NCBI GenBank assembly: GCA_964020085.1 | Contig: OZ026599.1 | Location: forward strand, 31,073,125-31,137,124 | DNA from: Micromussa lordhowensis | Taxonomy: Eukaryota; Cnidaria; Anthozoa; Scleractinia; Lobophylliidae | Direction: 5' to 3' | DNA length: 64,000 bases | Shown here: positions 32,601 to 48,007 of the stretch, in pieces | Position numbering within the stretch: position 1 is the stretch's first letter | How the letters are laid out: every line of letters begins with the position of its first letter | Program-made: the position numbers and the translations under genes | Notes under the pieces: model-generated | Databases searched by the model: none | Told to the model about the DNA's origin: nothing | What the model saw: the letters and a program-made list of their open reading frames with translations, nothing else

Positions 32601-35600
32601 TGTGTTTCACAAAACTAATCTTTCTTGTTCTATCCAGGATGTGGTTTGGGAAAGCAATTTACTCAGCACCATGAAGTAACAACAAGAGAAACAACACAGG
32701 AGTCAGAACAAGACGTGTCTGCCGACGACGCAAGACATCTTGTAAGTAGAGAAGATATTTTCATCTTATATTAATTCTGAGAACCTTGCCCTTAAAGTTA
32801 CTTTCTTTTTTATTTCATTTAAAATAAGATACATAAATAAATTTGAAAAAAAAAAAAACAAATCAAAAGAAAAATTAATAACAAATAAAACAATTCTTCC
32901 TTCAAAATACGGATTTTTCGATTGGCAGTTCTCGGCCACCATACACCACCTTGGAGTTTCCAATTATCTTTCTTGGCGTTCATCAAGGTATAATTTTGCT
33001 CAAATGCAGGGTGCAAAGAGAACATGTTTTGGGCTTACCCTGACGGTAAGCTGGAACTATGATGCACTACATGTTGCTCAAAAGTAATTTTCATGAGCCC
33101 AAACATAAATATTAATATCTCTGTAGTCTGAATTTCAGAACTGGCAACAAGTTTTGAAGTACATGTAGATGTCCCATATTCGAAAGAAGGTGGTAAAATG
33201 TACTGCCAAGGGCAAAAAACACCATGTCTAATAATATTTTGTGCTATTTGTTGTAGGAAATGACAGATTATGGAGGAAGTATCCACCTTGTCAAAGCTGC
33301 TTTTCCATTCAATGGGCGGGATGAAGACGAGGTATGAGTGTCACTCGCACACACATCTAACAGTTTACGCTGTAAGTCAGTACGTCCTTTCCTTGTAGGT
33401 GGCAGGTGTGATTTTTCTCTCAAGAAATGTTGTGATAATTATGGTTGGGAAAGGTGATGATATCACCATAGGGAAATTCAAGTTGCCATGCGTAAAAGGT
33501 GAGGTAAAACATGCATACAAGCTCAGTGGCTCATTAGAAGTGTGCTAAGATTGGGTTTCCAATCAAAATAACTGCTATACCCCACTAGAAGGGTTGCTAG
33601 GACAACATCATAGCAAGGTTACCCTTGGAGTTAAATTTTCTGATACCCATTTCTACACCTGGGTTGAGACAGACACTGAGAGAATAAAGTACCTAGCCAG
33701 GTCACTTGACCTGAAGTCCTGCACACTAGCCACTGCAGCCTGCCTCCCTTATGTGCCGTCTGGCATTGAGACTGATGATGATGATGATGATAAACATTCT
33801 TGCAAGTTTGACTGATCTACTCTATAAATGATATAATTGTCCTTCTTTTCTTTTGTTGATAGCTTTGCTTTGAGAGAGGAGAAATCCTAGAGGTCACTAA
33901 GGTGGGTGTTTTGGGAAGCCATCTTTTGGTTAATCAGTACATGTACTGTTAGCTGGTTTTATTGTTTCTCAATTTTGATTGCCTGACAAATGGGGCCAAT
34001 AAATCTGCACCTATAAATTAGCCGTACTTGAGTAAGTGTGTGGTTGATTCATTGTCAATGTTTCTCTGCAGGCAGTGGATGGAGGATGGTGGGAAGGGAC
34101 CTTAAATGGCAAAGTTGGATGGTTTCCTAGCAACTATGTCAAAGAAATATCAGCAAGTGTGTACCTCTCCTTCTATCTTGTTCTGCCTTTAGTACATGCA
34201 TAAACTTGATGTACTAAAAACAGCTTTGGGAAGTAAATGTACGTAACTAAAAAATGCTCCGCCTGTAAATTTGTGAATAGGTCCTGAACCCACAACACCA
34301 GTAACGCCCCAGCCATCATCATTATCATCGAGCAAGCGAGAAAGTGCGAGAGTCTATCATAACCTGGTGAGAGTGGTATTTTGTTACTGTGAAATTGTTT
34401 GGATAAATCAGAAGTGCTATGATTTAGTGAAAACAATTAAAAAAACAATTACTGTAATATAGTTATTATTTTTAAAATTATGTTTGTTGGGGATCAATGA
34501 GAAATTGAACATAACATTCATGTCCAAACAAATTTCAAATTCTTTAGGGACTCCAGTCAGCAAAATAATTGTAATGAATGTATTTAGTGTGTAATGAGCA
34601 TCAGGTTATCACTGGGGGAACTAACAAAATAATGTCTGTAGCAAAAGAACACTTCCTTCCTTCCTGAATACTTCCTCTGTATGCAGGACCGCAGTCTTGC
34701 CAAAACAAAAACATGTTTATAAACCAAAGTCCCAGGATGGACTTTTAGTTTTATTATCTTATCATATCATATCTTATCATAGCATATCGTGTCGTAGTGT
34801 ATGGTAGTGTATCTTATTGTAGTGTATCATAGCGTATCATATCTAGAGCAGATAGCAGAGCGTATTCATCTGGTCAGTTGGCCATCTACTCTTAGACTAT
34901 TGTTTGTTCCTCCAATGCTTGATTTGTTGATTGACTGTTGTCCTGACTTGTTTTTGAAGTATTTTTTGATGTTTTGCACTACAGGTCGTTCAAAATATAT
35001 TGGACACAGAGAGAGCCCATGTTAGTGAACTACAAGTAAGTCCTCATTATTTTGTAGTCTAGATACACTTCCTTGATCCACACTATGTTTATTGAACATA
35101 ATATGTTTTAATTCACAATATGGAAACAAACGATTCACACATTTCTTAATTCACACTTACAGATTGTTTTTCACAAATACATTTTATTTAAGTTTAAATA
35201 AATACTGAAAGAGATACAGTTGGTATTGGCTAGGGGGGAATGTTTTGAGCTTTAGATTTTAATAGGTTTTTAATATTGCAGGCCCTACTACAAAATTATT
35301 TAAAGCCCTTGCAAGCATCAAATGTGTAAGTATTCATGAATTGCTTAAACTTGTAAGTGAAATTTTATGTGGTCAAGTTTTAAGTTGTCAGCATGGCAGG
35401 AAGTACATGTATTAGTCTGACACCAGACTTACAGTATGTCTGGGAAAATACTGCAGTTGTGTAGATTTACTTAGAAGCCTGTTTTGATGAGAGGTTGTTA
35501 TGCCGAAAAATGTAACAACATTGTATTAAAGAAGTTGTTTCAAGTTTGCATCAAAAGCTGCGTAATTACAATTTAAGTTAATGTTACATTTTGCCAATAG

Positions 35601-37106
35601 TTGTTACATTTTGCGGCATAACAGAGGTCTATCACTGTTGCAATATGGACATGTCAAGTCAAGACTACACTGCAGTCTAAATCATTTTATTGAGAAGGCA
35701 TCTTTAGGAAGGCTTCTGTTCATTGTGTAAATTATAGCTCAACTTCTGCTACACTACCGTCGTGTTCAACATGTCAAGCTCTAGAGTACATTTTATCATT
35801 AAGTCCTTATAAATCGTTGTCCACAGTTCTCCTCTAGTGGTGCATTCTTCCATGAACATGTGGTTAAGAGTTAGCATGTACATATACATACATTTTTTCA
35901 TTCCATGTTATTGTTGCATAACAATCAGTAGCACTCCTGTTGTTGATCGCTAATGTTTGTTTGTTCCACAGATTACCAGCAAAAGACATGAAAGTTCTCG
36001 CTGGGAACTTTGAAGAGATTGTTCAGTTTCAGCAGATGTTTTTTAACATCATGGATGAGTGCTCACAGTAAGTGAAATCACTGTTGACTTAGTTTGTTTA
36101 AATTTGAAATATTTTATATTCCCAGGCCTATCATATGCTTTAATATTCTCACAATACATAACTTGCTAGTTTTAATTTTCTGAATGTTATTTAAGGGTAT
36201 AACAAAAGTGAATTATTGAATTGTTATTGTGGCCTAGTTTGTACACTACTTAGGGTTTGGTGGGTGCAATTCAGGGCCCTTACCTGACCCATTTGAAGTT
36301 GTGACGGTCTGAGAGTAGCAATGGAAATAGTGTGCTAGATTAAGAAGTAACAAGGGTCATCATGCACTTCTCAGTCTTTGTGGTAATTCAAATTCAATTT
36401 CTCAATAAGCAGTAATTGCATTATACACCTGTACATCAATATACAACATAAGATGTATAATCGCATACTACACCTACATGTCAATTTATGCTACCTATTT
36501 ATGTGTGTGGTGTCCTCATGGTTAGTACGCTCGACTCTGTATTGAGCGGTTCAGGTTCGAGCCCTGGCCATGGACATTGTGTTGTGTTCTTGGGCAAGAC
36601 ACTTTACTCTCACAGTGCCTCTCTCCACCCAGGTGTATATATGGGTACCAGCAAATTTAATGCTGGGGGTAACCCTGCGATGGACCAGCATCTTATCCAG
36701 GGGGAAGTAGAAATACTCCTAGTCGCTTCATGCTACAGACAGTGGCAAGTAAATCAAGACTGCCCCCCCCCCCCCTTTGCTCAAGGTCTGGATCTGCCGC
36801 TGACAGAAACCAGAATAAGCTCTGGCCTGATGGGCTACTTGGCTTGTATGCTGACTTGACCTTTTACCTTATGTTAATTTATGCACATGTTTGTTTTGCA
36901 CACTACACAATAATGTTGTTAGTAATGCCTTTCTCTGACTCCAAATTTCAGGCATTTATTTTTTAATCCCAAGTATATATATCTTATTAGACGTTTTGGT
37001 GTGTAGTATCGCTGTATATTTTTAAGAGTTGTGCGGTATTTTGACTCGCCCTACGGGCTCGTCAAAATACAAACAACAAGTAAAAATATACAGCGATACT
37101 ACACAC

Positions 37107-37137
<31 letters not shown>

Positions 37138-40100
37138 AGATTTCTTTTCCCAAAATTCTGACTTGCCAAGGTTTTGAACTTCACGCGGTCGGGAGGAATG
37201 AGACGTGTGATATTTGTACTCGTTTCGCGCGATATAAAAATTTGTACTCTACGAAGCAGAGTTGGATAATAATAGTTGATAACTAGTCTTTATTGACTTG
37301 CAAAAGTACAGGGTTCTTCATTATTGTCCAGACAAAAACTATAGGTAAAGGAGACAAACAAGGTTCCCTAGCCCTAAGAACAAAAGAAGTGCAGATTAAC
37401 AGCGGAAAAAACTCCAAACAGAGTTTTTTGAAGTGGTGCAGATCATCGCCCTAGACAATTTCTGGGTTCAAACCATGCACCATAATGTCACGATTCATTT
37501 AATTAGGTAATTAATTAGTTGCCAGTAATTTTAATTGAATTCTTAATTGAATTATGATTTAATTTCTTTAATACAGCTTCCCTTTACCTCAACAAAGAAT
37601 GGGAGCCAGCTATTTACAGATTGCTCCTCAGGTACAATTTGGTTCATCAGCACCATGAATGATGATTATTTAGTTGTATTGTTGTCACTTGTATCTAGCT
37701 TGACATATTAGGGATTGCTGGTGTTGTATTTTGATTTCATTTTGTAATGACAGATGAAGGAGTTGTATGTGATGTACTGCGCAAACCACCCGAGAGCAGT
37801 GGAAGTGTTGACAAAATACAGGTAACTGGTATTTCTTGAAATCCTTCCCCACTCTTCAGCTGTTCATGTTTGTTTAATGAAGCTGGCATGATCTGTAAAT
37901 AACTTTCAAGTGGAAAAACAATTGTAAGTAAGACAAACTGTACTATCCACTGGATAGGGATTTTCTGGTGATTAGCATTATAAGGAAAGGAAGCCATGGG
38001 CACAAATGGTATTCAAAGCAAAGCTCTGCACATTCTTATGCAGCTGCTGTATGAGACCCAAAGAGAAATATCTGTTGTCCAAAACAGCATTTATTAGCTA
38101 GATTTCCCACCGTCGCTGACGCATATTTGGAATGTTATTTAGTTCTCAAGTCGATTAGTCCTTGTAGCCTGTTAGAACCTAACCAGAAATCAATATGGTC
38201 CCCATAAAAGTTGAATAGCTCCCAAATAATTGATATGTTTTGAATTTGTGGTTGGCTGTTTGCCATAGTAAACTGGACTCACATTACTTTTTTTGGCTGC
38301 TTGTTTCAAGCCGAGTGTGCATGCTCACAGAGGAATGGGTTGATTATTACTGTGAAACTAAAGGTGACTTAAATTGCGTGTGATAGAATAATGAGCTTTC
38401 ATTTGATTATAATTTGACAAGAATGAAAACCAGGTAAACTTCATTCCTATACTGTATGTACTATACTTCTTTCTTGTCTGATAACAGTCACCATGTTGTA
38501 TTACTAAAATATTGCAGGCTTTTAGGGTACACACTGGATTGTCTGCTCAACTATCAAACCTCTCTGATTGGGTGAAAGACAGAAAAATAATGTACTGAGT
38601 TGAAAATGCAAGATTTATTTGGGGGTTAATTGACTTATGAGAGGGGGCTAATCTACTTTTGGTTAAGCAATAACAGGCTAGGGACTAATTGACTTGGGAG
38701 CTAAATGACTGAATACTCATATTTGTGTGTTGTGGTTCAATTTTACCCTTGGTACAGTCTGCTAGTTTCCTTTGATCTGGTTTATGGCAATATATATATG
38801 GCGAAAGAAAATATACCAAACTGTACCAAGGGTTAAATTGAATCACAATGTGTACATTGAAGGGAAAAAACAAAAAAATATTGAGACATATATATAAACT
38901 GTATGCAGCTGGGTTTATATGGCATCATTTAATAACTAACTGGTGTTTTGTAAATGTTCATAGTGACGAGTTGTCTGCGTTTATTGAAAGTAAAGGAGCA
39001 CCAGCACCTGGGATATTAACGCTGACAACAAGTCTTAGTAATGTAGGTTCAATTTATTGTCTGTAAAATGAAGTTAAGCAATATAGCGCTTTATCCGTGT
39101 TTGTATAGCCTCATCTAAACACGAGGAGGGTTGGGAGAGAATTAAAAATACGCAAATTAATTAAGTGCGAATCTAAAAACCGTGTTTACATACTCTCATC
39201 TAAACACACCTATCGACCAATGAGAGTGTGCGCGTAGTGGCTCCATTATTTTGTGAACAGAATTAAGCCATGATCTATCTAGAGTACTTGCGTGGCCAGC
39301 AGCCATGTAATTTATTGGAACAAAATAAACTGTTTACACAAGAGAAGACTTCAACTCCAAAAGGATTCCTTTGGGACACCAATATGGCTGCTGCGATGTC
39401 AGGCAAAAACTCAGTATTAATAATCTTAAACAATTCAAAAGAGTGAAATTTTACCCAAGGCCTTCCAGAACAGAGCATGGAAAATTTGTTTTTCATGAGG
39501 TTAAGAGCAAAATATGTGACACTGTGAGTTAACTTCCAAACTAAAACAAACAAAAAAATCAGAACCATAGAGATTCTGTGGTGATTTAGGTACATACATC
39601 TACATTTATTTGGTTTCAAGATACTTGTAAGGTGTTTTGGGTACATGTATGTTTGACTTTGTAACTCTAAGCACAAATTCAAGCAGGATTGCTGTTATGT
39701 TTAATTGTTATCTTGTATGGTGACTTGAACACTGAAAAGCTTGCTTTAACCCATTGTCTCCCGTGCCAGCTGTAAGCAGCCGTGACAAGCGTTGGCCTTT
39801 GTTCCACTTCTGAAGGTATCACCTTTGACCAAAATTGACATCATCTACATTGTATACTCAAGTTCTGCTTTAAGGAAGAATAGTTCTTCTTCAAGGAGGA
39901 AAAGATCTTTCCAATGATACTTAGATCAGAGTGATCAGCTTAATAGAGCCTGAGATATGCATGGAAATGCTAAGAAACTTGAGAGAAAAACATGCAGCAA
40001 AATTTCCTGCGACTGCACTTAGCTACTCCATGGTTAAAATTGCCCGTCTCAAAGATGCTTTCTCAGAAATTTTTGAACTGGACGCAGGCCAGTAGGTCAA

Positions 40101-43100
40101 TCACTGCCACAAAAAGATAAGAAAAGGAGAAAAAGTAAAGGCCAATTAAAAAAAAAAACATGAAAAGCCTAAAGACGTAGCTCACTTTCTGTGCATGCCT
40201 GAGCAAAAATGTCGTAAAATGTGGTGCTAGTGGAAAGAGAGACATGCTGTCATGTTGCAAATGCCTTTTTAAGTAGATTGGAGCTAACTTGGGTCATATC
40301 CAGGCTGAAAATCACCAAAATGTCCAAAAAATGCATTTTTGGCAAATTGCTCCGGGAGTCAATGGGTTAAAGAGTTATTGTGTGCATGTACAAGTTAAAA
40401 TGGTTATCTTTATTTGGCAAACACTCTGTTCTTGGCGTACAACTGTTTTGGTAAAATACTACTTGTTTACCAACTTAGAGGCCACGTGTACATGTGTAAA
40501 TATCAATACTACTAACATTTATTCTCTAAAAAAGACTGATTTTATTTATCTCCCCCTTGAAACAACATCTCACAATTAGTCAAAAATAGCCAAAACTAAA
40601 AAAAAGTAAACAGTGGAATCAGTGTCTAATAGCAGCTAATTGTGAATTTTCTAACTATTTTATAGGTTATAAGTAAAATCATTTTAACTTCCTTTCAATT
40701 TATATGATAATTGTAAAAAATGCCACAGAAGCCATCCTTCTGGGAAGTTACCATTTTGAAATTGCCGTAAGGTTTTTATTAGGAAGTGTTGAATTTTGCA
40801 TAATTTTCTTTTAAGTTGGCTATGAGACTGAAAAAAATGTACATGTATAGCTGCGAAATTCCTGACTTCACAAATTTACAGTGTAAAACTCACATGGTTT
40901 ATTTTTAAAACCAGAGGAGACTAAACATGATGCTGTTGTGTCTTGTATTTATCAATATTTACCAACTGTCTAAACCACCAAAATTTCACTTGAAACTTTT
41001 TTATGTACAATTTTTGTTGTTTTATTTTTTTATTTTTTGTGAGAAAACACATCCTCAAAGTAACTGTATAACATGGCTATATTTTGTTAGTGTTGTAATA
41101 TATGACTTGCATATTTAGTGTTTCTAGCCCAGCAAATTTCAGTTTCAATGACGTAATGGTTTGAAGATATTAATATTATTATTCTGCACAAGTTTGCAAA
41201 AGGTGGCTGTTAAATATTGAAAATCTTCCATAACCCAGAAAATGATGTTAGTTTAACCTCTAAGGTCATGAAGATAATTTTTATCAGACAGTTTAAACCA
41301 AAATACCTAATTAAAGTAAAATATGTAAGAAAAAACAAGAAATACTAAGTTTAAAATCAAATTATTATGCTTTAAAACAAAAGACAATTGACATAATGCA
41401 ATTTGTAGCTGTTAATTTCTCATTAATATTAATTACTAACTGTTTCACACTTTCTGCATGAAATTAACATGAATCAACTTGTTTGTCAGCCCTTCAGACA
41501 TCTAGGCAAGTATCCAAATCACATGAAAGAACTGGAACGGCACCTTGAGGTACACTTTACACAGTGATAGTAAGAGCAATTAGCAGCATCATAGACAGTG
41601 TCACCATGAGAGAAACAGTTTTTAACCAGAGCTAAGGTCAACAACAGATGAATTCTGGTTGATATATTCATTTGACAGTGCCAAAGGTGTTGTCTTATTC
41701 AGATGTGTTTTCCATATCACATGTATATAATTTTATTTCCCTTGGGCTATTCAGCTTTTGTGCATTTTAACATTATTTTAGACATATTTCTAAAAATATC
41801 TTCAGGCTGTAAATGCTCAGGAAAAAAATTCTTGTTTCACAAAAAGAGCTAAGAATAGTAAGGTATGTCCTAGAATCTCCAAAAGAATTCTTTTTCAGGG
41901 ATTTAGAGTTAATCATCTTTTAAAATCCAGCTTAAATCTTGATTTCTATTGTCTCTTTTACTGCAGGAAGGGCATGTAGACGAATTGGACACTAAGAAGG
42001 CAATAGCTGTGTTTCAGAATTTGACTGTATGTGTATAATTATAGATATACATGTAGTTTGTTAAAGGCTAAATAATTTGCACCAACTCAGTTTTGTACTG
42101 CATGACATTATGTGTATGTAGAATGAAATCTTTTAAGTATATAACTCTTGTTGCTCTGTTTGCATGACCTATTGTTGTCTTCATGTGTTATTATCTTGTG
42201 ATCATTGTTAATTAAAGGTTTTTTAAAATTCCAATATTGCCCTGTTTGTTATCAGTATAGTTGTCATAGTCACAAATCCTGGCTATACCATGATCTTTAT
42301 GCAACATCTGCAGTGATTAACTACTAATGTCTTATTGAGTGTTCCTCATTAAGACTGCTATTGATAAGTTTCAAGACAAAGCTAAGCGCAATGTTAATGC
42401 TGCGTCTAGTACCTCACAGCTGTGGCCTCAGGATGTGTAATTTCTTCCGATTTCAGACAAGTTGTCATGAGACCAGAAAAAGGAAAGAAACAGAGTTAGA
42501 AATGTTGACAGGAACAATAGAAGGATGGGAAGAAGAGGTAACATGATACTGACAACAACTGTTGTGAGATCTTGGCCTAGTTACTTGACCAAAGAGTGAA
42601 GCATTGACACTATTTTGGATAACTGCATACATAGAACAGAGCTTCTACAATATGGCTGCTTGTTCTACTTGTAGATTGTAATGTATATGCTGGACCTTTC
42701 TTGCTCTTCATTACATTTTTACATTACATGCATGTTGTATCAGATTACTGTTTCAGTGGACATCTTCCTTTCTGACTCGTGCTGATAGTAAATTTAAATA
42801 CAATATTGTTATGATATCTTGAACACTAGAAAACAAGTTTGTATAGAAACCCTTTAATTTATTCTTTGTGCTCATTCCAACAGTAATGATGTATGAAACA
42901 GCCTTTTAAGCCTTTATTCATGAATGTTCTCTTTCATAATTTAGATATTAAGTGGCACAGTTTAATTTGTATTTATTTTATACAGTGGAATGTAGAATAC
43001 TGATAAATATTGCACATCCCTGTGAATTGCTTCAGGAAACAATAATTGAAATTATTGTCATCTTGAAGGTCTGTTATAAAATTTCAACTATTTGAAACTT

Positions 43101-44068
43101 CAGACCAAAACTGCCTTGAACTTTGTTGTTATCACTGATAAATTGAAGCCTAGACAGCTAATACAGATAATACCCTGAACAGGTCAGCCACAGTACAGTA
43201 CAGGCTCTTTCATTCATCTAGCTGGAGCTTCTGTTGATAACAGTTGATTTATTTGAATTATTATGCCTGCTATTTTATCGATACTTACTGATTTCTTCCA
43301 GGACATAAGTAAAGAAGGAGATCTTATATTGATGTCACAGTTCCTCATACATGGAGAAAATGGGGTAAATGTTTTAGTTTCTGTTGCATTTGATGATGTT
43401 TCAAACATCTGATTAAATCCATACTGGGCAGCAGTGTTTAGTTTCATGCACAATATAATTAAAGTTAAGTTGGACTAGCTAAGTGATTGATCAGTTTGCA
43501 AAATAATGGGTATGACAAAAATCTGAGGTCTGCCAAATAAACCTGGTTTAAGTTTCATAATGTCATGTTTTTCTACCAAAAAATATGCTCAAACATAGAA
43601 AGGTCCCATGAGTGTCAAAGTTAGACTGATATTGTACATATTTTTGATGTAGTTACAGCTTATATTTCGATATATTTTTTTGTGGTTCACCAGTTGTGGC
43701 TTGATTCAACCAGGTGGTCCTTACAGTCAGATACTAAGTTGTCCAAAATTGATAAATATTGAACATGATGCTTGAAGTGTTTGCTAATTAACTTACTGTA
43801 CATACATGTAACATCAATCAAGAAGGTGTTTACTCAATGAAATTCTGAATGTTGTTTAAGCATACAATATTGATGGCCAGTCAAATGCTTTGTATTCATT
43901 TTTTCTTGTCAACTCAATATTGCTGGTTTTCAGTTTTGGATTATATACCTGTTTAAAAAATTTATTTTCATTTTTTTTTTAAATCTTGTATTAAGCTATA
44001 GTTATAATATTTAAGAAATAGAAAACATGTGCCCTGTTTCTATCGAGCTATAAAAACACGAGTGAAAG

Positions 44069-44099
<31 letters not shown>

Positions 44100-47000
44100 G
44101 AACCACAGGCGAGTGTTTCCGCAGCTTTTTCGAGTTCTCCCAAACTTTCACGAGTGTTTCTATAACTCGAGAGGAACATGGAGAACATGTCTTCTATATC
44201 TTTTAGAAAATACCGCGGCGAAGAAAAAGAAAAACAAGTTGTTTACTTTGATCATCAAAATGTAAATTCTCTTTGTTCGCGCCATCATTACGTCAACAGC
44301 TCGTGCTAGTTCTGTTTCTATCGAGTTATCGAAACACGGTTTTAAACCAATCAGCATGTGTATTTTCTTTGGGTTATTTTCTAATATTGATTGTGGATTC
44401 TGTTCAATTCACTAAAATGAAGCTACCTGTTATTAAGCAGTTGCAAGCTCATAGTTGTAGTCAAAATAGGCAGGCAGCTTAATTTAAGTATACATGTACA
44501 TGTAGTTTGAGTACAGTCTGTAGTATCCTAACCGGCAAAGACTGGCCACCAGTGCGGCTCACTAAGAACACTGGGACTCCTAGGCTTGGTTACCTAGTGA
44601 GTAAGACAGCATGGCTGACAGCCGAACTAAGTATTTAGCGTTTATCTATTAAACAGTCAACTCTCTTGTAAGTGGACAAGGAATTGTAAAAAGTGTCCCT
44701 TTTGAAGAGCTGGCCACTTACAAGAATTATTCCCATAAGAAAAAAAGGGAAAAGGGGGAATTGAAAACAGTGCCGTAAGTAGAGCTGCCCATTTATGAGA
44801 GTGTCCGTTAGTGGAGAGTTGACTGTAGTGTGAACTCCATTGTTGCATAACAGGCGAATAAATGATTAATAAATTATCTTTATGCATGGTACAAGAAAGA
44901 CAGGCAGCTAAGGAACTTACAAAATGATCTTTTGTTTTCAAAACGTCAGACAAGTAGGTCACTTGATCAATATTAGTACCATAATATATTCCAGAATGTT
45001 TTTTTTAGACCATGGTCTGAGCAGTTTGGTGTTAGACTAATGAATTCTGTTATCTCTAACAACAATACTTAACTTACATTATCAACAAGACCTGACACAT
45101 ATTGTATATTTTCTACACAGGAGGTCCGCGAAAGATCATTTCTGTTGTTTCCAAACTGTCTGATTATACTTTCAGTAAATGCAAATGCCTGTGGATACAG
45201 ATTTGAGGTAAACTTTGACATTTTGCTGTAGTTACACGTTATTATGTAGTAGCTTATCATGTGTTCTATTATAATTCAGGCATTTGTTTTAGTCATAGCA
45301 GTGTTTGTATGCAAGTTGAATTGAATTTGTCTTTGCAGACATTCCAACCCCTTTTGAGGAGAAATAGGGAGGCTCTTTTAGCGCTGAAGGCGCTAAGACG
45401 AGCGCCAATGGCGCGAGCTTCTAGGGGGGTCTGGGGGCATGCCCCCCAGGAAATTTTGCAAATTTAGTTGCTCTTAAGTGGCATTTCCTGCATTTTGACA
45501 TCATTTTTGTGGTTTTCTTTAAGGTCTTAGATTCTGAAAAGATGGATTAACAACAGCAAAGAAAAGCTAAAAAATATCTGTGATAAGAATAAACGGGGAG
45601 ATTTCTTTTATCACTTTCGCAATGGCCACTTAGAAAAAAACATAAAGAAACACAGGGTGTTCGATGGAGACTGGGCAAGACATTAAGGATAGGAAAGTGT
45701 AATACGTAACGTTTTACACTCAGTTCGCAAAAAATACTTACAAGATAAGCAATTTTTTCCTTGTTTTCAGAATTTTATGATAAATCGGGAGAACCTGATA
45801 AAAATTGGGGGAGCGGGAGGCAACACATCAAATCGGGAGACTCCCGATCAAATCGGGAGGGTTGGAATGTCTGTCTTTGACGTGTTAAGCTCTCTCTTGT
45901 TTTATTTAACTTTGGTGTTATTAATTTTGTGGCATACAGATCTTCAATTATATCAGAAGACCAAACAATATTCCTTATTTAAATGTTATTTATTATGTTT
46001 TGCCATTAATGTCTTTGTTTTTGTTAACAGTTTATACACATCTGTTAGTTTTTATCTCTATGATGCCTTATCAAGGAAATGATCAAATCAGTTTATTCTT
46101 GTCACCTGTATAGTTAATATTGTATACAGTAGGTACTGTAGGATGGAATAAGATGTTTATCTGATAAATTTGGTTCACTCTTGTGTAGAATAAATATAAT
46201 AGTCAGCTTCCCATCAAAGACCTTTTAGTCATGATGAATCTGTTTTTCATAGCTACTGTTATTTGATCTCATTTCAGAAAAAGTATGACCTTTCAGACTT
46301 GACAATACGTTCACTGGAAGATTCAGAAGGCATTTTGAATGCATTTGAAATAAAAGGCAAGTTTAAGTCTTGAAATTTTCTCTTTTTCCTTTTATTATCT
46401 TGTTCCTGAAGGAACAGCTATTTTCTCTTATTGGATACATGCTATTAATAATAAAAATCAGTGATAATAATTTTGAATGATGTTTTAATGAATCGTTCAT
46501 CATGATGAACTATTCATTGAATTCTTTGAAACGTCATGAAATGATTCACTGAAGCGTCATTCAACATTATTATCGCTAATTTATTCTCAATTGCTTGTCG
46601 AAAGCAACACCCTTTTGAGACACTTTTTGGATCCGCATAGATCTGTAATTTACCTCGTCATAAAGTTAAGGATTTTCTGGGGTTACCTCAGCCAGATAAT
46701 TCATCTCCTGTATTGATCTTGCAGTTAACGGAGATGTCATGAAACTATCTACGAACCATGCCCATGAGAAGACAGCATGGCTTGACACTGTCCAGTTCCC
46801 TGGTCAAAGTCCCAAGGTCCGCCAATCTTCAGAAAAGAGTAGCGTGACGTCACCATCACCCTGGGTGGAAAGACATCCTGCATCATTATCAGAACGGACA
46901 TATTCAAAATCAAGTCCTCCTCGAACTGAATCCATTGGTTCGTCGCCAAACTCGGCTACACCCAAGGGGTCTCTTAGTACTTCTGGTGTGCATTCACAGG

Positions 47001-47975
47001 TAAATGTGATATTTACTTGGAGGTCTTTTAAAGTGTCTTTGTCAAACTTTTTGTTAGTATTTGTTGTTATTACTAAATGCATAGGAGGTGCAGTGGCCTC
47101 ATGGTTAGTGTGCTCATTTCCAGATCAAGCGGTCTGAGTTTGAGCCCTGGCCGGAGACATTGTGTTGTGTTCTTAGGCAAGACACGTTACTCTCATAGTG
47201 CCTCTCTCCACCCAGGTGTATAAATGGGTACCAGCAAATGAAATGCTGCGGGAAACCCTGCAGCTGACTACGATATCAATATACTCAAGCAACATGGTTT
47301 TAATTTCTTAATAAAAGTTTTTTGTTGTTGTTTTTGTTTAATACATATCTTTCCTTTTCTTTTAATTCTATGTATTTAGTTTTAATCTTTGAGGTTCTTT
47401 TGAAAACAACATTTTGTGAAAAAGTTTCCTAGATAAAGATTGTTATTATTACTATTACTATTACTACTACTATTATTATTATTATTATTATTATTATTAC
47501 TAGCATCCCATCCAGCTGGGGTCACTTCATGCTACAGAAACTGAGATAAGCTCTGACCTGACGGGCCAATTGGCACATATGCAGACTTAACCTGCTAAAT
47601 GCATGCCAATGATGCAATTGATTGATTTTTACTTTATCATACAACAGTCTTCCAGTGATGGATCAAAGTTTCGTTCTGGGTCAACATCACATTCGGTAGC
47701 TACAGACCTGACAACATTCAGCTCTGCCCCTCACAGTCCAAACAGAAAAGGACACTGGGATTTCACAAGGCTTAGACCGACTCCTCCTCTGAGGCCGGCA
47801 TATGCACTGATTGCTAAGGAGGTACAGTGTACATGCTACATTACCATTATTGTGTATTTTTTGTAATAATGTTGAGTAATTTGTTTCTTTACTGCGACTT
47901 TTAATGACATGTGAACTCTGAGTCAACAGTTCATGTTTCACTGAACATTGTCAATCATCTTAGCAGACCTATAAC

Positions 47976-48007
<32 letters not shown>

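Noticed and set aside
39275..39682. 135-codon open frame (minus)
   Set aside because: No domain, hydrophobic biased composition, inside a repeat-rich PIX intron; more likely a repeat by-product.
46470..46570. repeated tgaatcattca-like words as a hormone-response cluster
   Set aside because: The words are irregular in spacing and sequence; no consensus response element fits.
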